A DNA stretch of 64,000 bases from Onchidella celtica (lineage: Eukaryota > Mollusca > Gastropoda > Systellommatophora > Onchidiidae): NCBI GenBank assembly GCA_963931925.1, contig OZ007570.1:44627691-44691690 (forward strand), written 5' to 3'. A model generated the notes under the pieces. It saw only the letters and a list, made by a program, of their open reading frames with translations, ran no database searches and was not told where the DNA came from. This document shows, one piece after another, positions 63,258 to 64,000 of this stretch; position 1 is the first letter of the stretch; each line of letters opens with the position of its first letter. Made by a program: the position numbers and the translations under genes.

Positions 63258-63360
63258 GGTTTTGAGTTCGCATTTGAGTTTGATTCTTTTTAGGTCGCGT
63301 CGTCACGACAACGGCCACTTTGCCCATTTCACGGTGTATTTGGGTACTTTATTTATGTTT
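63258..63360. repeat. Second copy of the dispersed repeat of 44.39 kb
   Basis: Starts TTTTGAGTT, runs through GGTCGCGTCGTCACGACA and GTGTATTTGGGTACTTTATT, matching 44392-44490 with moderate divergence. The right border is unclear. Confidence 0.5.
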
Positions 63361-63666
63361 AAACAAACTTGTGTTTATTAAGATTTTGTTTTCAGCCAGA
63401 GAGGTATTCTTTCATGTCTTCGGAAGTACTTTATCAAACCACTGATAACAGCCCTCTAATATCAGAGTTAAGGATAATAATAGTATGCAGTGGCGAACGT
63501 TATATAATTCAGTGCAAAAGAGTCCATAACCCATAGCATAATTTATTTATTCCTGTTTGCACAACACAGAGAAAGTAGAGATAACATGTCAGTACCGTAT
63601 AGCATAAAAGATTAGTCTGTTGGGGTCAATCGAGGTGCATAAACTGTATTTGGAAAGTTTTTTTGG

Positions 63667-63689
63667 TATGTGTGTGTGTGTGTGTGTGT
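63667..63689. repeat. (GT)n microsatellite
   Basis: About eleven GT/TG units followed by a T run. Confidence 0.9.
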
Positions 63690-64000
63690 TTTTTTTTTTC
63701 TCAACCACCAGGCCATCTGTCAATGTTTGCGTTTGTTTTTTGCATGCGTCTTATAGCTTGAGTATTATTCCACCTCACAGTTTAGAATTGTACATCAAAT
63801 AACCAAAAGCTGTGCTTTGGAAACAGATTAGATCGAACAGTACTGGTGTCTATTGTGGTCTTATATCGACTCAACATCCGGGGGAACATTACTATGGATC
63901 GAATATGAAAAAAAAAGGAGAAGGCAGAAAGAAAATACTGCATATCTATAGGCAATTAAAAAAATTATACACTCGCAAGATTTTTTAACTAGACCTACCG

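Overview
The window looks like nuclear DNA of an invertebrate animal, probably a lophotrochozoan and perhaps a mollusc. Genes are split by AT-rich introns with GT-AG borders. The proteins are animal proteins (a 574-residue PRP17/CDC40 splicing factor and a Na,K-ATPase beta subunit). The intervening DNA is full of small TIR elements, LINE pieces, microsatellites and homopolymers. The mollusc guess rests only on general style (frequent AGGCCT and TAGATCTA palindromes, many TTAA-flanked MITEs) and is inference. There is no sign of bacterial, plasmid, phage or CRISPR content.

Layout, left to right. At 598-723 (+) lies what looks like the last coding exon of a VPS4-like AAA ATPase, whose other exons would be left of the window. 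From 0.9 to 7.3 kb there is repeat-rich DNA: a LINE relic, a foldback, and a piggyBac-type element copy with an inverted partner. At 7399-13319 (+) is a complete six-exon gene for a divergent Na,K-ATPase beta subunit of 326 residues. From 13.3 to 23.3 kb no coding sequence was found. This stretch holds a 1.1 kb TTAA-flanked piggyBac-like element and ends near two facing AATAAA signals at about 22.2 kb. At 42782-23312 (-) is a complete 14-exon CDC40/PRP17 gene; every junction keeps the reading frame, and one intron has a GC donor. Its introns hold several mobile elements, a perfect 31-bp inverted repeat, and a cluster of a diverged motif in both orientations. From 42.8 to 54.5 kb there is no recognisable gene, but there is a TA-flanked TIR element and a duplicated block that differs by an insertion. 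At 54507-57663 (+) is a nearly intact LINE between perfect 13-bp target-site duplications, with one frameshift. At 59704-60035 (+) is the probable first coding exon of an unidentified gene, followed by a 69-bp minisatellite, a long CT microsatellite and noncoding DNA to the window end.

The host genes (membrane trafficking, ion transport, pre-mRNA splicing) are unrelated housekeeping genes and form no pathway together. I see no convincing new multi-gene system. What merits a second look is structural: the motif cluster in CDC40 intron 1, the 31-bp inverted repeat in intron 9, the related TTAA-flanked MITE families, and the unusual transmembrane segment of the beta subunit. All spliced models are hand-made from consensus sites and protein similarity and were not checked against transcripts.
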